DNA of 64,000 nucleotides from FEN-299 sp963727765 (GTDB lineage Bacteria > Acidobacteriota > Vicinamibacteria > Vicinamibacterales > Fen-181): assembly GCA_963727765.1 (NCBI GenBank), contig CAVSGZ010000008.1:558001-622000 (forward strand). The letters run 5' to 3'. Position 1 is the first letter of the stretch. Every line of letters starts with the position of its first letter. The notes beneath the pieces were generated by a model, which made no database searches, was not told where the DNA came from, and was given only the letters and a program-made list of their open reading frames with translations. Positions 33,565 to 41,593 of this stretch are shown here, in pieces. The position numbers were made by a program, and so were the translations under genes.

Positions 33565-36500
33565 ATGTCGAGTGTGAACACCCTGTCGGTGCGAGGAGCC
33601 AGCGAACACAACCTGAAGGCCGTCGACGTCAATCTTCCCCGCGGCGCGATCACAGTCGTGTCGGGCGTGTCGGGTTCGGGCAAGTCGTCGCTGGCCTTCG
33701 ACACCATCTGCCGGGAGGCGCAGCGGCGCTATCTCGAGACCTTCTCCTCCTATGCCCGACAGTTTCTCGGACGCATGGCGCGGCCGGCCGTGCGGTCGAT
33801 CACCGGGCTGTCGCCGGCCATCGCCGTCGACCAGCGGACGGCGATCCGCAACCCGCGCTCAACGGTGGGCACGCTGAGCGGGCTGCACGACGACCTGCGC
33901 CTGCTGTTCGCGCGGCTCGGCGCGCCGGTCGACGGGGTCCGCCTCGAGCGGCGCCTGTTCTCCTTCAACTCGCCGCACGGCGCCTGTCCGGCGTGCCAGG
34001 GCCTCGGCGTCGAGGATCGCCTCGACCCGGAACTGCTCGTCGCCGACCCGGCGAAGACGATCCGGCAGGGCGCGCTCGTCATCACGACGCCCACCGGCTA
34101 CGTCATCTACTCCCAGGTGACGATCGACGTACTCGACCAGGTGTGCCGCGCGCACGGCTTCGACGTCGATACGCCGTGGCGCGACCTGACCGACGAGCAG
34201 CGCGCCATCGTGCTGAACGGATCGGATCGGATCCGGATTCCGTACGGCAAGCACCCGCTCGAGTCGCGTCTCCGCTGGAGCGGCATCACGGCGCGCCCGC
34301 GGGAGGAAGGGGTCTACAAGGGCGTCCTCCCGGTCATGGAACAGATCCTCAAGCGGAGCCGGAACCGCAACATCCTCCGGTTCGTGAGGAGCCTGCCGTG
34401 CCGGGCGTGCGGCGGCATGCGCCTGAGGCCGGAGGCGCTGGCCGTGACGTTCCGCGGCTGGCACATCGGCGCGCTGTCGCTGCTGCCCGTCGACGATCTG
34501 GGAGAGTTCTTCCGCGGCCTCGCCTTCGCGGCGGCGGAGGCGCCGGTCGGCGAGCCGATCCGGGCGGGCATGCTCGCGCGCATCGACCTGCTCTCGCGGC
34601 TCGGCCTCGACCACCTGACGCTCGACCGATCGTCGACGACGCTGTCGGGGGGCGAGGCGCAGCGGCTCCGCCTGGCGTCGCAGGTGGGAGCCGATCTGGG
34701 CGGCGTCCTCTACGTCTTCGACGAACCGTCGATCGGCTTGCACGCGGTCGAGCAGGACCGCCTGCTCGACGTGATGGCCACGCTGCGCGACCGCGGCAAC
34801 ACCGTCCTCGTCGTGGAGCACGACGAGGAGGCGATGAGGCGCGCGGACTGGCTCGTCGACATCGGTCCGGGCGCCGGTGCGCACGGCGGGGAGCTGCTCT
34901 ACAGCGGGCCAGCGGCCGACATAGTGGATCGAGCCGATCGGCGCAGCCGGACCCGCGCGTTTCTGGCGGGCGACGAACAGGTGATGGTTCCGTCCGCGCG
35001 GCGCGCGGGCACCGGTGTGCTCCCCCTGCCGCAGGTCGTGCGCCACAACCTCGACCACGTGGACGTGGAGTTCCTCCTCGGCGCGCTCAACGTGATCACC
35101 GGCGTGTCGGGCGCGGGGAAGTCGAGCCTCGTCGAGGAACTGGTGGAACGACTGGGCCGGGGCCGCGCGGGTGACGGGCGCATCACCAAGATCATCGAAG
35201 TCGATCAATCGCCGATCGGGCGGACGCCGCGGTCGAACCCCGCGACCTACACGGGGTTGTCGGACATCGTGCGCGACCTGTTTGCCGCGCTGCCCGAGTC
35301 GGGCGCGCGCGGGTTCGGCAAGGGACGCTTCTCCTTCAACGTCGCGGGCGGGCGCTGTGAGGCGTGCCAGGGCGCCGGCGTCCAGCGGATCGGCATGCAC
35401 TTCCTCGGGCAGGTCGACGTCGTGTGCGACGCGTGCGGGGGCCGGCGCTTCAACGACGACACGCTGGAGATCGCCTGGCACGGTCGGAACATCCACGACC
35501 TGCTCGAGACCACCGTCGAGGAGGCGGCCGGCCTGCTGGCCGGCCAGCCGCGCGCCGCGCGTATCCTCGGCACGCTGTCCGAGCTTGGGCTCGGCTACCT
35601 GCGTCTCGGCCAGCCATCGACCACGCTGTCGGGCGGCGAGGCGCAGCGCGTCAAGCTGGCGGCCGAGCTGAGCCGGCCGGGGCGCGGGCACACGCTCTAC
35701 GTGCTCGACGAGCCGACGACGGGCCTGCACAGGGCGGACGTGAGCATCCTCCTGGCGGCGCTCGGACGCCTCGTGGAGCAGCGTCACACGGTGGTGGTCG
35801 TCGAACATCAGCTCGACGTGATTCGGTCCGCGGACCGCGTCATCGACCTCGGACCGGGCGGCGGCCGGCGAGGCGGGAAAGTGGTCGCCGTGGGGACGCC
35901 GGAGGACATCGCGCGGTGCGAGGCCTCGCTGACCGGCGCGGCGCTTCGGCAGTCGACTCCTCGACCGTCAACCCCGACTACTCAAGCGCCAGCGCCGACC
36001 ACTCAACCGTCAGAATCGACTTCTCAATCGTCAGTTCCGACTAGGTTCGTCGGCATCTCGACTCACAACCTGAGACACGTGGACGTGGAGTTCCCGGCGA
36101 ACCGACTGACCGTCGTCACCGGTGTGTCTGGAAGCGGCAAGTCGTCGCTGGCCTTCGACACGCTCTACGCGGAGGGGCGAAACCGGTTCACCGAGAGCTT
36201 CTCGGCCTACGCGCGGCGGTTCCTCGAGAAGACGGGCGACGCGGAGTTCGAGCGCGTGTCCGGCCTCACGCCCGCTGTGGCGATCCGGCAGCGCGCGGCG
36301 TCGCGCAACCCGCGCTCGACGGTCGGGACGATGACCGAGATCGCAGACTATTACCGGCTGATGTTCGCGCGGATCGGCGAGGGCGGGCCGGTGGGGCAGT
36401 CGCGCCTCACCTCCACCTTCTTCTCACCCAACGCCGAGCAGGGTGCCTGTCCCTCCTGCAAGGGGCTCGGGGCGACGAGCGAATGCGACCCGGAGAAACT

Positions 36501-38535
36501 CGTGACCGACCCCGGCAGATCGCTGCTCGCCGGCGCGATGGACGGGCACAAGACCGGCCGCTTCTACGGCGATCCAGACGGGCGTTACGTGGCCACGCTC
36601 CGCGCGGTCGGGTCGGCGCTCGGCATCGATTACGACATGCCGTGGCGGGACCTCGACTCCCGCGCGCGGGACGCAGCGATGCGGGGCACGGGCGACCTCG
36701 AGCTGGCTGTGGACTGGCACTACCGTCGCGGGACACGCACCGGCGTCCACCGGTTCCGCACGAAGTGGATCGGACTCATCGGGTGCGTAGCGGAGGAATA
36801 CGCCCGCAAACATGCCGACCGCCGCGGGGCGGCGCTCGAGCCGCTGCTGCACTCGGTGCCGTGCGCGGCCTGCGGCGGGGCACGGCTCAGGCCGGAGGCG
36901 CTGGCGGTCCGTGTGGCTGGGAGGACGATCGCCGACTTGCTGGCGCTCAGTGTGACCGGGAGCCTCGAGTTCTTCGCGGGCCTTGACGCCGGGACCCTCC
37001 ATGGCTGGAGACACGAAGCGACCGCCGACCTCCGCCGCGAGGTCGAGGCGCGGCTGTCCCACCTGCGCGACGCGGGCCTCGGCTATCTCGCGCTCGACCG
37101 GCCGGCGCCGACACTGTCGTCAGGCGAAGCGCAGCGCGTCCGGCTGGCCACCGAGATCGGCAGCGGCCTGACCGGCATCACCTACGTGCTCGACGAGCCG
37201 ACCGCAGGTCTTCACGCCCGCGACACGGCGAGGCTGGTGGGGCTGCTCAGGAGTCTGCGAGACGGCGGAAACACGGTCGTCGTGGTCGAGCACGACGAAG
37301 ATGTGATTCGCGCGGCCGACCACGTCATCGACGTCGGCCCCGGGGCGGGCGACGAGGGAGGACGCATCGTCGCAGCCGGTCCGCCGAGCGCCATCGCGGA
37401 CTGCGAAGAGTCGGTGACTGGGCGATACCTGCGGGCCGCGGCCGCTGATGCCGGGTCTGCCTTCGACGGCGCTCAGGCCAGGAAAGACCCGGCCTACACA
37501 CGGTCTCGTCAGCTGCGCCCGGGCATCACCGTGGCCGGCGCCAGCCTCCACAACCTGCGGAACCTGAGCGCGGAGATCCCGGCGGGCGGCCTGATCGCGG
37601 TGACGGGCGTGTCGGGCAGCGGCAAGTCCACGCTCGTGTTCGACGTGCTGGCGCCGGCGCTCTCGGGCGACAGCGGCCGGGCGGGCGGCAATGCGATGGT
37701 GACCGCGCACGAGCCGTTCGTGCGCGTCGTGGCCGCCGACCGCGATCCGCTGGCGGGCGCCTCGTCGAGCATGCCGGCCACGATCGTCGGCATCTTCGAC
37801 GCCATTCGCGACCGGTTCGCCGCCACGGACGCTGCGCACGCGGCGGGGTTGAAGAAGCGCGATTTCTCGCCGAACGTCCGGGGTGGCAGATGCGAGCGGT
37901 GCGAGGGCGTGGGCCGCATCCGCGTGAGCATGGACTTCCTGCCCGATGTCTGGGTGCCGTGCGACGAGTGCGGCGGACGCCGCTTCACGCCGCCTGTTCT
38001 CGCCTGTACGGTGGACGGGCGGTCGATCGCCGACGTGTTAGACCTTACCGTGCTCGAAGCCCGAACGGTGTTCGCCGCTTCGCCGGCAATCAGGCGGCCG
38101 TTGGACCTCCTGTTCGAGATCGGCCTGGGCTACCTGCGCCTCGGCCAGGGGGCCGACACCTTGTCGGGAGGCGAGCGGCAGCGGCTCCTGCTGGCCACCG
38201 AACTCGTCCGTGAGTCGACGGGGCCCACGCTGTTCCTCTTCGACGAGCCGACCACGGGGCTGCACTTCCAGGATGTGGAGCGGCTGCTGGCCGTGTTCGA
38301 TCGGCTGGTGGCCGCCGGCCACACCGTTCTGGTGGCGGAACACCACCTCGACGTCATTGGCGCCGCCGACTGGGTCATCGACCTGGGGCCGGAGGGAGGC
38401 GATGCTGGGGGGCGGGTCGTTGCGGCCGGGACCCCTGCCGAGGTGGCTCGAACCGAAGGCTGGACCGGCCGAGCCCTGTCCCGTCGCCGGCTCGACCGGG
38501 ATCCATCCCGTTTCATGCCCGGGTCTGGCGTCTGA
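33565..38535 (+). CDS. uvrA: tandem-duplicated UvrA-like excinuclease ATPase (four ABC domains)
   Basis: 1656 aa, nearly twice the usual UvrA (about 940 aa). Half one (1-798) and half two (about 830-1656) each have two ABC ATPase modules. Walker A sequences are GVSGSGKSSLAFDT, GVSGAGKSSLVEEL, GVSGSGKSSLAFDT and GVSGSGKSTLVFDV. Signatures are LSGGEAQR, LSGGEAQR, LSSGEAQR (variant) and LSGGERQR. All modules have UvrA CxxC zinc-binding pairs. UvrA recognises DNA damage as a dimer; here two protomer-like halves are covalently joined by a linker of four 7-aa repeats. A normal uvrA may exist elsewhere, and this could have a separate drug-resistance or repair role. Start ATG 33565 has AGGGA at 33553. 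Confidence 0.9.
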   Translation: MSSVNTLSVRGASEHNLKAVDVNLPRGAITVVSGVSGSGKSSLAFDTICREAQRRYLETFSSYARQFLGRMARPAVRSITGLSPAIAVDQRTAIRNPRSTVGTLSGLHDDLRLLFARLGAPVDGVRLERRLFSFNSPHGACPACQGLGVEDRLDPELLVADPAKTIRQGALVITTPTGYVIYSQVTIDVLDQVCRAHGFDVDTPWRDLTDEQRAIVLNGSDRIRIPYGKHPLESRLRWSGITARPREEGVYKGVLPVMEQILKRSRNRNILRFVRSLPCRACGGMRLRPEALAVTFRGWHIGALSLLPVDDLGEFFRGLAFAAAEAPVGEPIRAGMLARIDLLSRLGLDHLTLDRSSTTLSGGEAQRLRLASQVGADLGGVLYVFDEPSIGLHAVEQDRLLDVMATLRDRGNTVLVVEHDEEAMRRADWLVDIGPGAGAHGGELLYSGPAADIVDRADRRSRTRAFLAGDEQVMVPSARRAGTGVLPLPQVVRHNLDHVDVEFLLGALNVITGVSGAGKSSLVEELVERLGRGRAGDGRITKIIEVDQSPIGRTPRSNPATYTGLSDIVRDLFAALPESGARGFGKGRFSFNVAGGRCEACQGAGVQRIGMHFLGQVDVVCDACGGRRFNDDTLEIAWHGRNIHDLLETTVEEAAGLLAGQPRAARILGTLSELGLGYLRLGQPSTTLSGGEAQRVKLAAELSRPGRGHTLYVLDEPTTGLHRADVSILLAALGRLVEQRHTVVVVEHQLDVIRSADRVIDLGPGGGRRGGKVVAVGTPEDIARCEASLTGAALRQSTPRPSTPTTQAPAPTTQPSESTSQSSVPTRFVGISTHNLRHVDVEFPANRLTVVTGVSGSGKSSLAFDTLYAEGRNRFTESFSAYARRFLEKTGDAEFERVSGLTPAVAIRQRAASRNPRSTVGTMTEIADYYRLMFARIGEGGPVGQSRLTSTFFSPNAEQGACPSCKGLGATSECDPEKLVTDPGRSLLAGAMDGHKTGRFYGDPDGRYVATLRAVGSALGIDYDMPWRDLDSRARDAAMRGTGDLELAVDWHYRRGTRTGVHRFRTKWIGLIGCVAEEYARKHADRRGAALEPLLHSVPCAACGGARLRPEALAVRVAGRTIADLLALSVTGSLEFFAGLDAGTLHGWRHEATADLRREVEARLSHLRDAGLGYLALDRPAPTLSSGEAQRVRLATEIGSGLTGITYVLDEPTAGLHARDTARLVGLLRSLRDGGNTVVVVEHDEDVIRAADHVIDVGPGAGDEGGRIVAAGPPSAIADCEESVTGRYLRAAAADAGSAFDGAQARKDPAYTRSRQLRPGITVAGASLHNLRNLSAEIPAGGLIAVTGVSGSGKSTLVFDVLAPALSGDSGRAGGNAMVTAHEPFVRVVAADRDPLAGASSSMPATIVGIFDAIRDRFAATDAAHAAGLKKRDFSPNVRGGRCERCEGVGRIRVSMDFLPDVWVPCDECGGRRFTPPVLACTVDGRSIADVLDLTVLEARTVFAASPAIRRPLDLLFEIGLGYLRLGQGADTLSGGERQRLLLATELVRESTGPTLFLFDEPTTGLHFQDVERLLAVFDRLVAAGHTVLVAEHHLDVIGAADWVIDLGPEGGDAGGRVVAAGTPAEVARTEGWTGRALSRRRLDRDPSRFMPGSGV
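35959..36042 (+). repeat. four 21-base repeats encoding the linker of the double UvrA
   Basis: Consecutive in-frame units at 35959-35979, 35980-36000, 36001-36021 and 36022-36042 encode PRPSTPT, TQAPAPT, TQPSEST and SQSSVPT. The shared pattern is (T/S)Q..x..T. At DNA level the units share CTCAA and CGACT blocks, resembling the short intergenic repeats seen elsewhere in this window. Confidence 0.8.
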
Positions 38536-38604
38536 GGGCAAAGTCGGTCCGGGACTTGAACGGATGGGGCAGTTCTGCGAAGATGACTGACGGGTAGATC
38601 TGCG

Positions 38605-38633
38605 CGGCGCGGGTTCAACGGGGTCCCGCGCCG
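38605..38633 (+). terminator. GC-rich hairpin downstream of the UvrA gene
   Basis: CGGCGCGGG (38605-38613) pairs perfectly with CCCGCGCCG (38625-38633) around an 11-base loop. It lies 70 bases after the UvrA stop and 64 bases before the RRM gene. There is no T-run, so it could instead be a structured leader of the RNA-binding protein gene. Confidence 0.4.
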
Positions 38634-38696
38634 GCGCGCCCGCGCCGTGTGTGCGGCGCACACCCCGTGCCGGCTGCTTCACCACGAGAGGACCTT

Positions 38697-39239
38697 TTGG
38701 CAGTCCGTTTGTTCATTGGCAACCTTCCCTACGACACGACCGATGCGGAACTTCGCGCCCACTTCGGCGTAGTCGGCCCGCCCTCCGAGGTCGTGCTGCC
38801 GCTCGACAGGGAAACCGGCAGGCCCCGTGGCTTTGCGTTTGTCGAGTTCATCGAACGGCCGGTGGCCGAAGAGGTGATTCGCCGCTTCAACGCACAGCCG
38901 TTCAAGGGCCGCAACCTGGCCGTGAGCGAGGCCAGGGCGAGGGAGGACCGTCCAGCGGGGTTCAGGCCCCAGCCGCCGTTCCGTTCCGCGATTCCAGGCG
39001 ATGGCCCGGCGCCGGGGGCGTCGGGCGACCGGCCGGCCCGCAATTTCGGCCCCCCTGCGCCACGGCGCCAGAAGGGGCCCGCCCGCAGACCGACCAAGGT
39101 GGAGGCTCGCCCGCGCGGGCCAATCCCTGAACGGAACACCGGCCGTGTCTTCGATGTCGATGATGGCGAAGGCGACACCGAGGATTTCGACAATCTCGCG
39201 ACCAGCGCCATTGCGACCGAGGAGGACGAGCAGGAGTAG
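38697..39239 (+). CDS. single-RRM RNA-binding protein with basic/acidic tail
   Basis: 180 aa. One RNA recognition motif has RNP2 LFIGNLPYD (residues 4-12) and RNP1 RGFAFVEF, close to the bacterial/cyanobacterial Rbp type. The following tail is Pro/Arg/Lys-rich and ends in an acidic stretch (DDGEGDTEDFDN). Start is TTG 38697, preceded by GAGAGG 38687-38692; it gives MAVRLFIGNLPYDTT. No ATG exists before the RRM. It probably binds RNA; such proteins are often cold- or stress-regulated in other bacteria, which the structured upstream hairpin would allow. Confidence 0.84.
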   Translation: MAVRLFIGNLPYDTTDAELRAHFGVVGPPSEVVLPLDRETGRPRGFAFVEFIERPVAEEVIRRFNAQPFKGRNLAVSEARAREDRPAGFRPQPPFRSAIPGDGPAPGASGDRPARNFGPPAPRRQKGPARRPTKVEARPRGPIPERNTGRVFDVDDGEGDTEDFDNLATSAIATEEDEQE

Positions 39240-39476
39240 TCTTGTTCGGCCCCGTTCGGTCCTCGTGTACGCGACATGGCTGCGCCGCACCAGGCGGGCA
39301 GCCGCGTCGCCTCGGACTCCGTGCAGGGACGCCATGTCCCGGCGGAAGAAACTGCCCCTTTCCACCGACAATGCGGAAGGAGCACGATTGAAGCCGGCGC
39401 GCCCAGCGTTGTGCCGGAGCGAAGCGGTCCTTCGCTCCAGCCGCCCCTGGAGCCGATCAGCCGGCGAGGAAGACTT

Positions 39477-41033
39477 GTGACGGAAGAACGTTTGAAGATT
39501 GCAGTATTCGTTGACTTCGACAACATCGAGATCGGCGTCAAGACGACGCTCAACGTCGCCTTCGACGTGGGCACCATCCTCGAGGCGATCAAGGAACGCG
39601 GCGAGGTGGTGACCAAGATCGCGTACGGCGACTGGACCCGAGCGGGCGACTACAGCCGCCTGCTCACCCAGCACGCGATCAAGATGGTCCAGCGCAACCT
39701 GACGCCCGGCGGCGACAAGAACGGCGCGGACATCAACCTCGCGCTCGACGCCCTCGAGATGGCGCTGACGCACGACCACATCAACGCCTACGTGATCGTC
39801 GGCGGCGACAGCGATTTCCTGAGCCTGGTCGAGAAACTCAAGCAGTACGACAAGACGGTCATCGTCGTGGGCGGCCGCGCCTTCACGAGCGTGATCCTCC
39901 AGCGCAACTGCCACGAGTTCATCGCCTACGAGAACCTGATCAACGTCGGCGCACGGCGGCACCAGGAGCGCGGGCGCACGACGGGCGGGGGCAATCAGCC
40001 GGTGAGCACGGCGTTCCCGCTGATCCGCCGCGCGCTCAAGGTGCTGTCGGAGCGGGAGGTCACCCCTCAGCTCGGGCTGCTCAAGAGCACGCTGCTCCAG
40101 CTCGATTCCACCTTCTCGGAGAAGAACTACGGCGCCGGCTCGTTCCGCGACTTCGCCGAGAAGCTCGCGCAGGCCGGCCTCATCCGCCTGAACCAGGCGG
40201 GCCGGAACCTGCTCGTCGAGGTGAAGGACCTCGACGCCGGGACCGCTGAGGAGGGCGCCGAGCCGCCGCAGCCAACCGGGGAACGGCACGCGCGGGATCG
40301 CCATCCGCACGATCGCGGGCGCGGAGCCGCCCAGCCACAGCAGGCTGAACGGGAGGCGCACGAGGAGCACCAGGCGGCCGAACCGGCGCCTGCCGCTCCA
40401 GCGCCTGGCGCCACGGCGGCGGCGCCTGGCGAGGCGCTGGCAGCCCAGCAGAGCGAGGCGCTCGCCTTGCTGCGGCGCGTGCTCGAACAGGCCCCGGGGC
40501 AGCTGCGCTGGCCGATGTACGTCCGAAACGTCAAGCAGCTTCTCAGGCAGGCCGAAGCCGGCTTCGACGAGCGGCGCTACGGCTTCGGAGGCATCCTGGA
40601 TCTCCTTCGGGCCTCCCAGCGCGACGCGCTGCTGCGCCTCGAGCGTGACCGGCAGGGGGTGCTGCGCGTCTTCGCCGGCACCGCCTTGCAGCGGCCGTCG
40701 TCGACGCCGGTGCAGGAGGCGACGATCGCGGAATCGAGTGTCGATTCCCAGGAGTCCGTGCAGACCGCGCCGCCGGTCACCGATGCGGAGGCGCCGGTCG
40801 AAGCGGCCGGCGCGTTCGCGGCCGCGCCCGAAGCTGGGGCGCCTGCGGTCATCGACGCCGAGCCGATCGGCGTGGGCGAGGCACAGCCCGAGACCGCGGG
40901 AACGGAGGCCGCCTCCTCCGACGCGAAGCCGAAGCGGCGGCGTGGGGCGTCCGGCCCGCGCAAGGCCGCCGCGCCGAAGAAGCCGCGCGCCACGGCGCCG
41001 AAGAGCCGCGCCAGGAAGAAAGAGAGTGAGTGA
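39477..41033 (+). CDS. NYN-domain (LabA/DUF88) putative ribonuclease with OST-HTH/LOTUS-like region
   Basis: 518 aa. The N-terminal NYN/PIN-like nuclease domain shows acidic metal-binding residues in VFVDFDNIE and VGGDSDFLSLVEKL. Two OST-HTH/LOTUS-like segments follow (FPLIRRALKVLSEREVTPQL with LLKSTLLQLD, and ALLRRVLEQAPGQLRWP). Low-complexity Glu/Ala/Pro linkers and a Lys/Arg/Ala/Pro-rich nucleic-acid-binding tail complete it. The GTG start at 39477 has GGAAG just before; the longer open frame upstream is low-complexity and probably non-coding. It probably degrades or binds RNA, and follows another RNA-binding gene. It overlaps the next gene by 8 bases. Confidence 0.82.
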   Translation: MTEERLKIAVFVDFDNIEIGVKTTLNVAFDVGTILEAIKERGEVVTKIAYGDWTRAGDYSRLLTQHAIKMVQRNLTPGGDKNGADINLALDALEMALTHDHINAYVIVGGDSDFLSLVEKLKQYDKTVIVVGGRAFTSVILQRNCHEFIAYENLINVGARRHQERGRTTGGGNQPVSTAFPLIRRALKVLSEREVTPQLGLLKSTLLQLDSTFSEKNYGAGSFRDFAEKLAQAGLIRLNQAGRNLLVEVKDLDAGTAEEGAEPPQPTGERHARDRHPHDRGRGAAQPQQAEREAHEEHQAAEPAPAAPAPGATAAAPGEALAAQQSEALALLRRVLEQAPGQLRWPMYVRNVKQLLRQAEAGFDERRYGFGGILDLLRASQRDALLRLERDRQGVLRVFAGTALQRPSSTPVQEATIAESSVDSQESVQTAPPVTDAEAPVEAAGAFAAAPEAGAPAVIDAEPIGVGEAQPETAGTEAASSDAKPKRRRGASGPRKAAAPKKPRATAPKSRARKKESE

Positions 41034-41529
41034 GCACGCCGCGTTCGTCGTCACGGAAGGCCGTGACGACGACGCCGAGTGGGCCGCGCAGGTGATGGCG
41101 GCCTCGGAACCCTGGACAACGCTGGGGCGCGGCCTCGAGCAGTGCCGCGCCGCCTGCGCGCGTCCAGAGATGGTGCTCTTGGTCGCCCGTTCGGGCGACC
41201 AGCGCTGCGGTTTCGCCCTCGTCAACCCGCGAGGCGTGGCCGGGTCCCCTTATCTGGCCGCTATCGCCGCCGCGGAGCAATGGCGCAGCCGCGGCGTTGG
41301 TGCCGCTCTGCTCGCGCACTGCGAGCGCTGGGCGGCTGGCCTCTCCCGGCATTTCTTCCTGTGCGTGTCGTCCTTCAACACGAGAGCCCAGCAGTTCTAC
41401 TGGCGGCAGGGCTTCCGCCAGGTCGGCGTCTTCGCCGACTACATCGTCGACGGCGCGTCCGAGCGGCTGATGTACAAGCGCGTCGACGGCCGCGCCGCGA
41501 CACGTGCGGCCGCACCCGGGGTTCACTGA
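41026..41529 (+). CDS. GNAT-family N-acetyltransferase
   Basis: This 167-aa single-domain acetyltransferase has the acetyl-CoA loop in AAEQWRSRGVGAALLAHCE (R/QxxGxA-type) and the C-terminal NTRAQQFYWRQGFRQVG, the usual GNAT motif B. The acceptor is unknown. GTG 41026 lies inside the end of the NYN gene, so coupling is likely. Confidence 0.85.
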   Translation: MSEHAAFVVTEGRDDDAEWAAQVMAASEPWTTLGRGLEQCRAACARPEMVLLVARSGDQRCGFALVNPRGVAGSPYLAAIAAAEQWRSRGVGAALLAHCERWAAGLSRHFFLCVSSFNTRAQQFYWRQGFRQVGVFADYIVDGASERLMYKRVDGRAATRAAAPGVH

Positions 41530-41593
41530 AATCCCTCGCGGGCCAGTCCGCCGGTCGTGTAATCTTCTCGCGTCACCGCTTCAGACAACCTGG

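Noticed and set aside
35959..36042. CRISPR-like array
   Set aside because: The 21-base units are contiguous without spacers and lie in frame within a protein-coding linker.
38679..41225. Antisense open frame of 848 codons over the RRM and NYN genes
   Set aside because: Low-complexity Arg/Leu-rich shadow; the sense frames have diagnostic RRM and NYN motifs.
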